In this document: positions 1-9,420 of the stretch, piece by piece
Numbering within the stretch: position 1 is the first letter of the stretch
Layout of the letters: each line of letters begins with the position of its first letter
Assembly (NCBI RefSeq): GCF_000765215.1
Contig: NZ_JPJE01000018.1
Span: 62,001-126,000, forward strand
DNA: 64,000 nt
Reading direction: 5' to 3'
Source: Eubacterium sp. ER2
GTDB taxonomy: Bacteria > Bacillota > Clostridia > Lachnospirales > Lachnospiraceae
Notes under the pieces: generated by a model
The model's input: only the letters and a program-made list of their open reading frames with translations
Databases searched by the model: none
Told to the model about the DNA's origin: nothing
Program-made: the position numbers and the translations under genes

Positions 1-1
1 T

Positions 2-628
2 GGAAGTAAGATACAGGTTACCTTTGCTGTGGATGAGCAGTATAACGGACAAAGTATTCTGATTCTTCATTATCCTAAGGCGGATGACGTTACATACATT
101 GAACGTTATGTAGCGACCGCTCAGGACGGAACGGTGACAGTGGAGGTGGACAGCCTCTCACCGTTTGTCATAGCGCTGGATGAGGAAAGCGCAGGGAACG
201 ATGCTTCCGGCGGACAGACGCCGGAGGGCGATGAGCCTGAAGTCACAGACGAGCCAGAAAATTCTGAAGAACCAGGTGTTACGGATGAGCCGGGGACTAC
301 GGAAGAGCCGAATGTGACGGACCCGGCGGTGACCGGTGATCCGGATCCATCAGACCCCTCAGCTACATCTGGCGGATCCGGTACGACAGGAGACGCGGGA
401 AGCACATCAGGTTCAACCGGTACAACTTTAACCAATACAGCTCCAGCGAAGATAAATGATCAGAATGGCCAGAATAGTGGCAGCGCTTCGGGAGGCGCTA
501 ACAGCAGCCAGACAGAAGCAGCTCCGAGAACAGGAGATACTTCTGCTCCCATACTCTGGATCGTGCTTGCGGTTGCCGCAGTAGCAGTCATTGCTGTAGC
601 TGTGGTTTTGAAAAAGACCAGAAAGTAG
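2..628 (+). CDS. Cell-wall anchored surface protein, C-terminal part
   Basis: The reading frame is open from the window edge, so the N-terminus is missing. What remains is a short beta-rich segment resembling the membrane-proximal domain of Lachnospiraceae surface proteins, then a Pro/Thr/Glu-rich spacer of about 100 residues with repeated DEP/TDEP units, then a Gly/Ser/Thr linker. The C-terminus has the layout of a sortase signal: a PRTGD pentapeptide (variant of LPXTG), a hydrophobic stretch of about 20 residues and a KKTRK tail. Family knowledge says such proteins are covalently attached to peptidoglycan. The ligand or enzymatic function would lie in the missing part, so no function is assigned. 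An internal GTG at 29 could be taken as a start, but the continuous upstream frame argues against it. Confidence 0.8.
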   Translation, partial: GSKIQVTFAVDEQYNGQSILILHYPKADDVTYIERYVATAQDGTVTVEVDSLSPFVIALDEESAGNDASGGQTPEGDEPEVTDEPENSEEPGVTDEPGTTEEPNVTDPAVTGDPDPSDPSATSGGSGTTGDAGSTSGSTGTTLTNTAPAKINDQNGQNSGSASGGANSSQTEAAPRTGDTSAPILWIVLAVAAVAVIAVAVVLKKTRK

Positions 629-645
629 AGATTTTACAAGATCAG

Positions 646-678
646 GATATCACCTGCTCAGGCGGTGGTATCCTTTTT
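646..678 (+). terminator. Rho-independent terminator after the surface protein gene
   Basis: A 9-bp stem (646-654 pairing with 664-672, one G-U pair) is followed directly by a run of five T. It separates the surface protein gene from the leuB operon. Confidence 0.8.
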
Positions 679-737
679 GATTGCCCTGTGAAAAACAGAG
701 GACACTCTATTTTTTTGCGCTTTTACAGGGTAAAGGG

Positions 738-766
738 TTGAAACACCGATAAAAATGCGATATTAT
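738..766 (+). promoter_or_regulatory. Promoter of the leuB-ilvD-ilvB-serC-serA block
   Basis: TTGAAA at 738-743 and TATTAT at 761-766 are separated by exactly 17 bp. Transcription would start near 773, leaving a leader of about 37 nt before leuB. That is too short for a T-box or leucine attenuator, so regulation, if any, should act at the promoter. Confidence 0.75.
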
Positions 767-809
767 TATGAAATAGCGAAATTTGTTGTACATAGAAAGG
801 ATGGAGCAT

Positions 810-1895
810 ATGAACCTCAAGATCGGAGTTATCAAAGGGGACGGCATTGGCCCGGAGATCGTCACAGAGGCCATGAAGGTGTTGGATAAAGTAGGAGAAG
901 TGTATGGACATACAATGGATTACGACCAGCTGCTGATGGGAGGCGCGTCCATTGATGTACACGGTGTACCGCTGACAGACGACACGATCCGGAGAGCGAA
1001 GGACTGCGACGCAGTGCTTATGGGATCCATCGGAGGGGATGCCAAGACCTCTCCCTGGTATCAGCTGGAGCCGGACAAGAGGCCGGAGGCAGGCCTTCTG
1101 AAGATCCGGAAGGCGTTAAACCTTTTTGCAAATTTAAGACCCGCTGTTCTCTACGAGGAGCTGAAGGGCGCCTGCCCGCTGAAGGAGGAGATCACAGAGG
1201 GCGGCTTTGACATGATGATCATGCGTGAGCTGACAGGCGGCCTCTATTTTGGAGAGAGGAAGACGGTGGAAGAAAATGGAGTAATGACAGCCTACGACTC
1301 CCTCACGTATAATGAGAACGAGATCCGCCGGATCGCGAAGAGGGCCTTTGACATAGCCATGAAGCGCCGCAGAAAGGTGACAAGCGTGGACAAGGCGAAT
1401 GTGCTGGACTCCTCCAGACTGTGGAGAAAGGTTGTGGAGAAGGTCGCCGGGGATTACCCGGAGGTGACACTGGAGCATATGCTCGTTGACAACTGTGCCA
1501 TGCAGCTTGTGAAGGATCCAAAGCAGTTTGATGTTATCCTGACAGAGAACATGTTCGGAGATATCCTTTCTGACGAGGCAAGCATGGTGACAGGTTCCAT
1601 CGGTATGCTGGCCAGCGCCAGTCTCAATGAGACAAAATTCGGCCTGTATGAGCCAAGCGGCGGATCCGCGCCTGACATTGCGGGCAAGGGAATTGCCAAT
1701 CCCATCGCCACGATCCTGTCGGCGGCCATGATGCTCCGGTTCAGCTTTGACCTGGACGCGGAGGCGGACGCCATAGAAAAGGCAGTGGCCGAGGTACTGA
1801 GAGAAGGCTGGCGGACCATTGACATCATGTCCGAGGGCAAGAATCAGGTGGGCACAGAGAAGATGGGCGACCTGATCGCAGGGCATATCGCGTAA
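810..1895 (+). CDS. leuB: 3-isopropylmalate dehydrogenase
   Basis: Oxidises and decarboxylates 3-isopropylmalate to 2-oxoisocaproate with NAD+ in leucine synthesis (cytosolic). The 361-residue length is normal. Visible motifs are the N-terminal GDGIGPE loop, [15 protein letters not shown], the [10 protein letters not shown] substrate/metal segment, and the C-terminal [14 protein letters not shown] nucleotide motif with metal-binding Asp residues in [12 protein letters not shown]. The start chosen is ATG 810 (MNLKIGV), preceded by AGAAAGGATGGAG; in-frame starts at 783 and 801 sit badly relative to this ribosome binding site. First gene of an operon with ilvD (33-bp gap). leuA and leuCD are not in the window. 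Confidence 0.95.
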   Translation: MNLKIGVIKGDGIGPEIVTEAMKVLDKVGEVYGHTMDYDQLLMGGASIDVHGVPLTDDTIRRAKDCDAVLMGSIGGDAKTSPWYQLEPDKRPEAGLLKIRKALNLFANLRPAVLYEELKGACPLKEEITEGGFDMMIMRELTGGLYFGERKTVEENGVMTAYDSLTYNENEIRRIAKRAFDIAMKRRRKVTSVDKANVLDSSRLWRKVVEKVAGDYPEVTLEHMLVDNCAMQLVKDPKQFDVILTENMFGDILSDEASMVTGSIGMLASASLNETKFGLYEPSGGSAPDIAGKGIANPIATILSAAMMLRFSFDLDAEADAIEKAVAEVLREGWRTIDIMSEGKNQVGTEKMGDLIAGHIA

Positions 1896-1928
1896 TATAT
1901 ACAGAATTGCAGATGGAGGTAGAACAAT

Positions 1929-3608
1929 ATGAGAAGTGACAATGTAAAGAAAGGGGCACAGCAGGCGCCCCACCGTTCCTTATTTAACGCGCTGGGACTG
2001 ACAAAGGAGGAGCTGGATCGTCCGCTGATCGGTATCGTCAGCTCCCACAATGAAATCGTGCCGGGGCATATGAACCTGGACAAGATTGTGGAGGCTGTAA
2101 AAATGGGAGTTGCCATGGCAGGCGGAACGCCCATCGTATTTCCGGCCATTGCGGTCTGTGACGGCATTGCCATGGGCCATATCGGCATGAAATACTCCCT
2201 GGTGACAAGGGATCTGATCGCGGACTCCACCGAGGCCATGGCCATGGCCCATCAGTTCGACGGACTGGTCATGGTGCCAAACTGTGACAAGAACGTGCCG
2301 GGACTTCTGATGGCTGCCGCAAGAATCAACATCCCCACCATCTTTGTCAGCGGAGGCCCTATGATGGCAGGCCGGGTACAGGGCAAAAAGACCAGTCTCT
2401 CCAGCATGTTTGAGGCTGTTGGAGCCAACGCGGCGGGCCTTCTGGACGACGAGGGCCTTCTGGAGTATGAAAACAAGACCTGCCCCACCTGCGGTTCCTG
2501 CTCCGGTATGTACACGGCCAACAGCATGAACTGTCTGACCGAGGTGCTTGGCATGGGACTTCGCGGAAACGGCACCATTCCGGCGGTGTACTCTGAGCGT
2601 ATCCGTCTGGCAAAGCATGCCGGCATGCAGGTCATGGAGCTTGTGCGCAAGAACATCTGTCCGAGGGACATCATCACTAAGGATGCCATCTTAAATGCCC
2701 TGACTGTTGACATGGCTCTGGGATGCTCCACCAACAGCATGCTGCATCTTCCGGCCATTGCCCACGAGATCGGCATGGACTTTGAGATTGATTTCGCCAA
2801 CGGCATCAGCGAGCGCACTCCTAACCTGTGCCACCTGGCGCCGGCAGGCCCCACCTACATAGAGGATCTCAACGAGGCGGGCGGCGTGTACGCTGTCATG
2901 GCTGAGCTGAACAAGAAGAACCTTCTCCACACCGACTGTCTGACCGTCACAGGAAAGACGCTGGGAGAGAATATCGCAGGCGCAGTGAACAAAAATCCGG
3001 AGGTTATCCGCCCCATCGACAATCCCTACAGCCAGACAGGCGGCCTGGCTGTGCTCAAGGGCAACCTGGCGCCCGACGGCAGCGTAGTAAAGCGCTCCGC
3101 GGTAGTGGACGAGATGCTGGTGCACGAGGGACCTGCCAGAGTGTTCGACTGTGAGGAGGACGCTATCGCGGCCATCAAGGGCGGCGACATCAAGGAGGGA
3201 GACGTTGTTGTCATCCGCTACGTGGGACCAAAAGGCGGCCCCGGCATGCCGGAGATGCTTAACCCCACCTCCGCCATTGCGGGCATGGGACTTGGCTCCA
3301 GCGTGGCCCTCATAACAGACGGACGCTTCAGCGGAGCTTCCAGGGGCGCATCCATCGGTCATGTGTCACCGGAGGCGGCAGTGGGCGGTCCCATCGCTCT
3401 CGTGGAAGAGGGAGACATCATCAAGATCAACATCCCGGCGCTGACCATTGAGCTGGACGTGCCGGACGATGTGCTGGCCCAGAGAAAGGCCAACTGGCAG
3501 CCCAGAGAGCCCAGGATCACCACAGGCTATCTTGCGAGATACGCTGCCATGGTCACATCCGGCAACAGGGGAGCTGTCCTGGAGGTTCCGAAGAACAGCC
3601 AGCAGTAA
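1929..3608 (+). CDS. ilvD: Dihydroxy-acid dehydratase
   Basis: Dehydrates 2,3-dihydroxy-isovalerate and 2,3-dihydroxy-3-methylvalerate, the third common step of valine and isoleucine synthesis. It is an iron-sulfur enzyme of 559 residues, the expected size. Cluster cysteines appear in CDKNVPG and [10 protein letters not shown], and the conserved GCSTNS motif is present. A GGAGG ribosome binding site lies 9 bases before ATG 1929. It lies between leuB and ilvB in the same orientation with gaps of 33 and 60 bp, so the three are probably one transcript. Confidence 0.96.
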   Translation: MRSDNVKKGAQQAPHRSLFNALGLTKEELDRPLIGIVSSHNEIVPGHMNLDKIVEAVKMGVAMAGGTPIVFPAIAVCDGIAMGHIGMKYSLVTRDLIADSTEAMAMAHQFDGLVMVPNCDKNVPGLLMAAARINIPTIFVSGGPMMAGRVQGKKTSLSSMFEAVGANAAGLLDDEGLLEYENKTCPTCGSCSGMYTANSMNCLTEVLGMGLRGNGTIPAVYSERIRLAKHAGMQVMELVRKNICPRDIITKDAILNALTVDMALGCSTNSMLHLPAIAHEIGMDFEIDFANGISERTPNLCHLAPAGPTYIEDLNEAGGVYAVMAELNKKNLLHTDCLTVTGKTLGENIAGAVNKNPEVIRPIDNPYSQTGGLAVLKGNLAPDGSVVKRSAVVDEMLVHEGPARVFDCEEDAIAAIKGGDIKEGDVVVIRYVGPKGGPGMPEMLNPTSAIAGMGLGSSVALITDGRFSGASRGASIGHVSPEAAVGGPIALVEEGDIIKINIPALTIELDVPDDVLAQRKANWQPREPRITTGYLARYAAMVTSGNRGAVLEVPKNSQQ

Positions 3609-3668
3609 GCGGACAGCCAAAAGGATGGAACAATCAGAGGAAATCAGAAGAAAGAGGAAGATAGATTT

Positions 3669-5348
3669 ATGCAGTTAACAGGTGCAGAGATTGTAGTGGA
3701 ATGTTTGAAGGAGCAGGGCGTGGACACTGTGTTCGGATACCCGGGCGGCGCCATCCTCAACGTATATGATGAGCTGTATAAGCATAGTAATGAAATCAGG
3801 CATATCCTTACCTCCCACGAGCAGGGAGCCGCTCACGCGGCGGACGGATATGCCAGGGCCACAGGCAAGGTGGGCGTCTGCTTTGCCACAAGCGGCCCGG
3901 GGGCAACTAACCTGGTGACAGGGATCGCCACAGCCTACATGGATTCTATCCCGATCGTGGCCATCACCTGCAATGTGGGCGTGTCTCTCCTGGGGAAGGA
4001 CAGCTTCCAGGAGATCGATATAGCGGGCATCACCATGCCCATCACGAAACACAACTATATTGTAAAGGATATTACCCAGCTGGCGGACACCATCCGCAAG
4101 TCCTTTGTCATCGCGAAGAAGGGCCGTCCCGGTCCGGTGCTCATCGATATCCCCAAGGATATCACAGGGGCAGTGACAGAGTACACGCCCAAGCCGGCCG
4201 CAGAGGTAGTGCCCTCCCAGGATATAGACGAGAAGGATCTGGAGACGGCACTTGCCATGATCCGCAGATCAAAACGTCCCTTTATCTGTGTGGGCGGCGG
4301 AGCTATCCTGTCGGATGCGTCAGAGGAATTATATAAGTTTGCCAGGAAGGTGGACGCCCCGGTGGCGGACACCCTGATGGGACACGGCGCATTTCCGGAG
4401 ACGGATGAGCTCTACACGGGTATGGTGGGCATGCACGGCACAAAGGCGTCAGACTACGGCGTGGACGAGTGTGACTTGCTGATCGTGGCCGGCGCCCGCT
4501 TCAGCGACCGGGTTACCGGCAATGTAAACGAATTCGCGAAAAATGCGGAAATCCTTCAGTTTGACATTGACGCGGCGGAGATGAACAAAAATGTGCTTAT
4601 CACAGAGGGTGTGATCGGCGACCTGAAGGTGATCCTTGAGAAGATCAACAGTCAGCTTGAGCAGCAGGATCACAGCCAGTGGAAGGAGAAGATCCAGAGC
4701 TATAAAGAGAAATATCCTCTCGTCTATCCGGAGGAGGGTCTGTCCGGTCCCTGGGTGGTGGAGGAGATCTACCGCCAGACAAAGGGCGACGCTATCATAG
4801 TGACAGAGGTGGGACAGCACCAGATGTGGGCAGCTCAGTTCTATCAGTTCACAGAGCCCCGCACCTTCCTGACATCCGGAGGCCTGGGGACTATGGGCTA
4901 CGGCCTGGGAGCGTCCATCGGAGCAAAGATGGGGCGCCCGGACAAGACGGTGGTCAATATTGCCGGGGACGGCTGCCTGCGTATGAATATGAATGAGATT
5001 GCCACGGCAGCCAGAAACAGCGTGCCTGTTATCGAGGTGGTCATCAACAACCATGTGCTCGGCATGGTGCGCCAGTGGCAGGATCTGTTCTACGGGCAGA
5101 GATATTCCCAGACCGTCTTAAACGACGCGGTGGATTTTGTCAAGCTGGCGGAGGCCATGGGAGCTGTGGGCTACAGGGCGCAGACGAGAGAAGAGTTCCA
5201 GAAGGCGTTTGCCGAGGCTCTGACTCTTGGAAGACCGGTGCTCATTGACTGCCAGATCGACAAGGATGAGAAGGTATGGCCTATGGTGGCTCCCGGCGCG
5301 GCGCTCCGGGACGCCTTTGACGAGGCCGATATGAAAAAAGCTGACTAG
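3669..5348 (+). CDS. ilvB: Acetolactate synthase, large catalytic subunit
   Basis: Thiamine-diphosphate enzyme that condenses two pyruvates, or pyruvate with 2-oxobutyrate, to open valine and isoleucine synthesis. 559 residues. Seen: the catalytic Glu in the N-terminal SHEQGAAHAADGYARA segment, TSGPGATN, the diphosphate/Mg motif GDGCLRMNMNE followed by NNHVLGMVRQWQ near the C-terminus. It lacks a fused ACT domain. The regulatory small subunit (ilvN/ilvH) usually follows directly, but here the next gene is serC, so the partner must be encoded elsewhere or be absent. The anabolic form is preferred over the catabolic AlsS because of the leuB-ilvD context. Confidence 0.93.
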   Translation: MQLTGAEIVVECLKEQGVDTVFGYPGGAILNVYDELYKHSNEIRHILTSHEQGAAHAADGYARATGKVGVCFATSGPGATNLVTGIATAYMDSIPIVAITCNVGVSLLGKDSFQEIDIAGITMPITKHNYIVKDITQLADTIRKSFVIAKKGRPGPVLIDIPKDITGAVTEYTPKPAAEVVPSQDIDEKDLETALAMIRRSKRPFICVGGGAILSDASEELYKFARKVDAPVADTLMGHGAFPETDELYTGMVGMHGTKASDYGVDECDLLIVAGARFSDRVTGNVNEFAKNAEILQFDIDAAEMNKNVLITEGVIGDLKVILEKINSQLEQQDHSQWKEKIQSYKEKYPLVYPEEGLSGPWVVEEIYRQTKGDAIIVTEVGQHQMWAAQFYQFTEPRTFLTSGGLGTMGYGLGASIGAKMGRPDKTVVNIAGDGCLRMNMNEIATAARNSVPVIEVVINNHVLGMVRQWQDLFYGQRYSQTVLNDAVDFVKLAEAMGAVGYRAQTREEFQKAFAEALTLGRPVLIDCQIDKDEKVWPMVAPGAALRDAFDEADMKKAD

Positions 5349-5398
5349 AATCAGGAAACTGGAATTAGAAAATAAAAAAGAAATCGGAGGGATCAACA

Positions 5399-6481
5399 AT
5401 GAGCAGAGTGTACAATTTTTCAGCAGGACCGGCCGTGCTGCCGGAAGAAGTCCTCAGAGAAGCAGCAGACGAGATGTTAGATTACAGGGGAACGGGCATG
5501 TCCGTGATGGAAATGAGTCACCGCTCAAAGGCATTTGCCGGGATTATTGAGGAAGCGGAAGCCGACATCCGGGAGCTGATGCAGATACCGGACAATTACA
5601 AAGTTCTCTTCCTGCAGGGGGGAGCGTCCCAGCAGTTTGCCATGATCCCCATGAATTTGATGAAAAACAGGGTGGCGGACTACATTGTCACCGGCCAGTG
5701 GGCAAAAAAGGCGTACCAGGAGGCGCAGAAATACGGGAAGGTGAACAAGATCGCCTCGTCGGAAGACAAGACATTTTCCTATATCCCGGACTGCTCGGAT
5801 CTGCCCGTCTCCCCGGATGCGGACTATGTGTACATATGTGAGAACAACACCATTTACGGCACGAAGTTCAAGACGCTCCCAAACACAAAGGGGAAGACGC
5901 TGGTGGCTGATGTATCCTCCTGCTTCCTCTCCGAGCCTGTGGATGTGACAAAGTACGGCGTTATCTACGGCGGCGTGCAGAAGAACATCGGGCCTGCCGG
6001 CGTGGTCATCGTCATCATCCGGGAGGATCTCATCACAGACGATGTGCTCCCCGGCACACCCACCATGCTGAAGTACAAGACCCATGCGGATGCAGGGTCT
6101 CTCTACAATACGCCGCCCGCCTACGGCATCTACATTTGCGGCAAGGTGTTCAAGTGGCTGAAGGCCCAGGGCGGCCTTGCGGCGATGAAGGAGAGGAACG
6201 AAAAGAAGGCTGCTCTTCTCTATGATTTTCTGGATCAGAGCCGTCTGTTCAAGGGAACTGTCCGCAAAGAGGACCGCTCCCTCATGAATGTGCCCTTTGT
6301 GACAGGGGATGAAGAGCTTGACGCGAAATTCGTCGCTGAGGCGAAGAAGGCGGGGCTTGAGAACCTGAAGGGACACCGCACTGTGGGCGGCATGAGAGCA
6401 AGCATTTACAACGCAATGCCCTATGAAGGCGTGCAGGCACTGGTAGACTTTATGGCACAATTTGAAAAGGAGAACTTATAA
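5399..6481 (+). CDS. serC: Phosphoserine aminotransferase
   Basis: PLP enzyme that converts 3-phosphohydroxypyruvate and glutamate to phosphoserine and 2-oxoglutarate; it can also serve pyridoxal phosphate synthesis. 360 residues, full length. Visible: FSAGPAVLPEEV at the N-terminus, the phosphate-binding GGASQQFAM, and the PLP lysine (about residue 195) in GGVQKNIGPAG. ATG 5399 follows a GGAGGG site. serA begins 2 bp after its stop, so translation is probably coupled. Confidence 0.96.
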   Translation: MSRVYNFSAGPAVLPEEVLREAADEMLDYRGTGMSVMEMSHRSKAFAGIIEEAEADIRELMQIPDNYKVLFLQGGASQQFAMIPMNLMKNRVADYIVTGQWAKKAYQEAQKYGKVNKIASSEDKTFSYIPDCSDLPVSPDADYVYICENNTIYGTKFKTLPNTKGKTLVADVSSCFLSEPVDVTKYGVIYGGVQKNIGPAGVVIVIIREDLITDDVLPGTPTMLKYKTHADAGSLYNTPPAYGIYICGKVFKWLKAQGGLAAMKERNEKKAALLYDFLDQSRLFKGTVRKEDRSLMNVPFVTGDEELDAKFVAEAKKAGLENLKGHRTVGGMRASIYNAMPYEGVQALVDFMAQFEKENL

Positions 6482-6483
6482 TC

Positions 6484-7647
6484 ATGTATCATTATTACTG
6501 CCTCAATCCTATTTCCCAGGTGGGAATAGACGCTATGACTGAAAAATACGTACCTGTTAGTGATCCTAAAAAAGCAGACGCACTGCTTGTCCGCAGCGCC
6601 GGCATGCACGAAATGGAGTTTTCTCAGGAGCTGAAGGCTATCGCCCGGGCTGGTGCGGGTGTCAACAATATCCCTCTGGAGCGGTGCGCGGAGGAGGGCA
6701 TTGTTGTGTTCAACACACCGGGAGCCAATGCCAACGGCGTGAAGGAGCTGGTCATCGCCGGCATGCTCCTGGCATCCAGAGATATCATAGGGGGCATCAA
6801 CTGGGTCCAGGAAAACGAGGAGGACGGCAATATTGCCAAGGACACAGAGAAGGCAAAGAAGGCCTTCGCCGGCTGTGAGCTGGAGGGCAAGAAGCTGGGC
6901 GTCATCGGCCTGGGAGCCATCGGCGGTCTGGTGGCCAACGCGGGCATCCATCTGGGCATGGAGGTCTTTGGCTTTGATCCCTATGTCTCCGTGGACGCGG
7001 CCTGGAGGCTGTCCAGAAACATCCATCACGCCAAGACAGTGGATGAGCTCTACAAGAACTGCGACTACATTACAGTCCATGTGCCCGCCACAGCGAACAA
7101 CAAAGGAATGATCGACAAGAACGCCATCGGACTTATGAAAAAGGGCGTGGTTGTTCTGAATTTCGCCCGGGATGTGCTGGTCAACGAGGAGGACATGATC
7201 GACGCTCTGGAGAGCGGCCAGGTGAAACACTATGTGTCTGACTTCCCGACACCGGTGATCGCCGGGGTGAAGGGAGCCATCGTGATTCCTCATCTGGGGG
7301 CTTCCACAGAGGAGTCGGAGGACAACTGTGCGAAGATGGCTGTGCGCCAGCTGATGGATTATCTGGAGTACGGGAATATCAAAAACTCTGTCAATTATCC
7401 GGACTGCGACATGGGCATGCCGGGGGACAACAGGCGCATTGTGCTCCTGCACTACAATAAGCCCAACATGCTGGGACAGTTTACGAAGATTCTGGCGGCC
7501 GACAACATGAATATCGCCGATCTTTCCAATAAGAGCAAGGGTGCCTACGCCTATACGATGATTGATATTGACTCAGATATTCCCGCAAATGTGGAAAACG
7601 ATCTGCGGAATATAGAGGGCGTTTTAAGAGTAAGGGTTCTGAATTAA
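6484..7647 (+). CDS. serA: D-3-phosphoglycerate dehydrogenase with C-terminal ACT-type domain
   Basis: Oxidises 3-phosphoglycerate to 3-phosphohydroxypyruvate, the first committed step of serine synthesis. The 387-residue chain has the D-2-hydroxyacid dehydrogenase fold: nucleotide motif GLGAIGGLVAN in the middle, catalytic Arg/Glu region around NFARDVLVNEED and the His motif IPHLGASTEESED. Residues 320-387 form an ACT-type regulatory domain, the form usually subject to serine feedback. The stop codon lies inside the terminator hairpin that ends the block. Downstream of serC by 2 bp, so the two form a serine module attached to the branched-chain genes. Confidence 0.95.
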   Translation: MYHYYCLNPISQVGIDAMTEKYVPVSDPKKADALLVRSAGMHEMEFSQELKAIARAGAGVNNIPLERCAEEGIVVFNTPGANANGVKELVIAGMLLASRDIIGGINWVQENEEDGNIAKDTEKAKKAFAGCELEGKKLGVIGLGAIGGLVANAGIHLGMEVFGFDPYVSVDAAWRLSRNIHHAKTVDELYKNCDYITVHVPATANNKGMIDKNAIGLMKKGVVVLNFARDVLVNEEDMIDALESGQVKHYVSDFPTPVIAGVKGAIVIPHLGASTEESEDNCAKMAVRQLMDYLEYGNIKNSVNYPDCDMGMPGDNRRIVLLHYNKPNMLGQFTKILAADNMNIADLSNKSKGAYAYTMIDIDSDIPANVENDLRNIEGVLRVRVLN

Positions 7648-7666
7648 TTCAGAACCCCCTTTTTAT
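7634..7666 (+). terminator. Terminator of the amino-acid block
   Basis: A perfect 24-bp palindrome at 7634-7657 (12-bp stem) is followed by a T-rich tract. It overlaps the serA stop codon. Confidence 0.9.
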
Positions 7667-7717
7667 TAACAAACTGTTACATGAAAGATAATTAATATTA
7701 CATCTTTGTCACTTTTA

Positions 7718-7746
7718 TTGCAGTGTACCCTATATGGTGTTATCCT
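7718..7746 (+). promoter_or_regulatory. Possible promoter of the deacetylase gene
   Basis: TTGCAG at 7718-7723 and TATCCT at 7741-7746 with a 17-bp spacer. The region is very AT-rich and other -10-like hexamers (TACAAT about 7750) exist, so the exact promoter is uncertain. Confidence 0.4.
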
Positions 7747-7821
7747 CTACAATATATAGTAATTTTATATATTTTTCGGCAAATAACAACAAAAGAGAAA
7801 CATGCCGGAGAAGAGGTACAT

Positions 7822-9294
7822 ATGTCAAAGAGAAGCAGAAATATCCGTTCCATGAACGCCAGGAAGAGATGGCTCGTCCACAGGCTCAGGAGAAGGAGAA
7901 TGATCGGAGCCCTGACTATCCTCCTTATCCTGGCCGCAGGAGCAGTGACTGCCGCGGCGGCGGCCAGGGTGTCGAGGACGGACATTACAATAGAGGTGCA
8001 ATCCGCGTCCATCAAGCAGGGGGAGCAGATGCCGGATCTCCAGGCGAAGGTGGCCTGTGATAAGAAAGAGGAAAAGCTGAAGAAAAAAGTGCTGGACAAA
8101 GAGACCGGCTACACGGCCTGGAATCTGGTGGAGGAGCTGAGGTCGGGACAGCATTACCAGCTGCTCTGCGACAGCGATGGCGCGACAGAGGGAAAATACC
8201 CTGTCCATATAGAGCTGGACAAGGAGCTGGCAAAGAAGCTGGGGGATAAGGGAGAGTGGAAAAAGAAGATCTCTATCCTTACGGAGGACGGCAGCTTTAC
8301 TGTCCTCAACCAGGTGGGACAGTGGGACGGAGACAAATTCAAAAGGTGGGACGACACCTATGTCCAGAATGATTTCGTGAATGTGAAGGGAAAGACCTAC
8401 TATTTCGGAGAGGACGGCGTGAAGGTGACCGGATGGCAGGAGATCGGTGTCACCTACTACCATTTTGACAAGGATGGAGTCATGCAGACCGACAGGTGGC
8501 TGGACAAGGGGGAGAGCCGCGCCTATCTGCAGTCGGACGGGAAGGCGGCGGCCGGCTGGTTTGACCTGGACGGAGCCACCTACTATTTCACCCAGGAGGG
8601 GGAGATGGTCACAGGGAAAAAGAGGATCGGCACACTGGACTGCGTTTTCGGGGATGATGGGAAGCTGAAGTCCCGGAAGAGCAGTATCGATCCTGACAAG
8701 CCCATGATGGCCCTCACCTTTGACGACGGGCCGGGGGAGCGGACCGGAGAGCTTTTGGAGTTTCTGGAGAAATACGATGCCCACGCTACCTTTTTCCTGC
8801 AGGGAGTCAATATTCCGGGACGTGAGGACACGGTCAAGAGGATACTGGAGGCGGACTGTGAGCTGGGCAACCACTCCTACAACCATCCGGAGCTGACCAA
8901 GATCAGCGAAGCGGACATCCGAAAGCAGATCGGTGATACAAACGATCTGATCAAGGGAGCCTGCGGAGAGGGCGCGACCCTGGTGAGGCCGCCCTACGGA
9001 GCTGTCAACGACTCGGTGAAGAAGAACGTGGGCATGCCCATGATTCTCTGGAATGTGGATACCCTGGACTGGAAGGGGGATACACAGACCGTCATCAACT
9101 CTGTGCTCCAGAACGCGGACGACGGGGACATTGTGCTTATGCACGACATACACAGCACCACAGTGGATGCGGCCCTGCAGCTGATCCCCAGACTGGTGGA
9201 TGAGGGGTACCAGCTTGTGACGGTCTCCGAGATGGCCCAGGCCAGAGGCATCAACATGAAGGCCGGGGAGACCTACACGGATTTTAATAAATAG
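7822..9294 (+). CDS. Polysaccharide (peptidoglycan) deacetylase with wall-binding repeats
   Basis: Membrane-anchored NodB-family deacetylase of 490 residues. Order: Arg/Lys-rich cytoplasmic N-terminus, one membrane helix at about residues 30-52, a beta-rich segment (about 55-170), then three or four Tyr/Trp/Gly repeats of the choline/glucan-binding type (about 180-285; TYYFGEDG, TYYHFDKDG, TYYFTQEG), then the catalytic domain (about 290-475). The catalytic domain shows TFDDGP (base and metal Asp), HSYNH (metal His pair), RPPYG and a late MHD motif. Family knowledge points to removal of acetyl from GlcNAc or MurNAc in peptidoglycan, often giving lysozyme resistance; substrate choice cannot be read here. 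ATG 7822 follows GGAGAAGAGG; a longer reading from 7723 lacks a ribosome site. Confidence 0.88.
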   Translation: MSKRSRNIRSMNARKRWLVHRLRRRRMIGALTILLILAAGAVTAAAAARVSRTDITIEVQSASIKQGEQMPDLQAKVACDKKEEKLKKKVLDKETGYTAWNLVEELRSGQHYQLLCDSDGATEGKYPVHIELDKELAKKLGDKGEWKKKISILTEDGSFTVLNQVGQWDGDKFKRWDDTYVQNDFVNVKGKTYYFGEDGVKVTGWQEIGVTYYHFDKDGVMQTDRWLDKGESRAYLQSDGKAAAGWFDLDGATYYFTQEGEMVTGKKRIGTLDCVFGDDGKLKSRKSSIDPDKPMMALTFDDGPGERTGELLEFLEKYDAHATFFLQGVNIPGREDTVKRILEADCELGNHSYNHPELTKISEADIRKQIGDTNDLIKGACGEGATLVRPPYGAVNDSVKKNVGMPMILWNVDTLDWKGDTQTVINSVLQNADDGDIVLMHDIHSTTVDAALQLIPRLVDEGYQLVTVSEMAQARGINMKAGETYTDFNK

Positions 9295-9321
9295 GAAATT
9301 TTAGTAAATAGGAAAAGACAG

Positions 9322-9355
9322 AAAAAAAGAGAAGGCGGATGTGCCTTCTCTTTTT
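9322..9355. terminator. Bidirectional terminator between convergent genes
   Basis: A 9-bp stem (9328-9336 with 9343-9351) is flanked by an A-tract on the left and a T-tract on the right, so it can terminate both the deacetylase gene and the convergent ABC-F gene. Confidence 0.8.
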
Positions 9356-9420
9356 CGTCCGTACATTTTGCGGATACGTATGGTCTGTATAGTGTATATA
9401 CTTTATCCAGTCTGTATGCT

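Noticed and set aside
200-420. Pro/Thr/Glu repeats of the surface protein as a DNA tandem repeat
   Set aside because: Repetition is at the amino-acid level with varied codons; no precise DNA unit repeats.
767-809. T-box or leucine attenuator before leuB
   Set aside because: The leader after the predicted start is about 37 nt, too short, and no T-box motif is present.
5525-6460. Reverse-strand frame (311 codons) opposite serC, and similar ones opposite ilvD, the deacetylase and ppk1
   Set aside because: Antisense shadows of clear genes with His/Leu/Arg-rich translations and no family motif.
7723-7821. N-terminal extension of the deacetylase from 7723
   Set aside because: Would place coding sequence over the AT-rich promoter region and lacks a ribosome site; ATG 7822 has one and begins the basic/membrane anchor.
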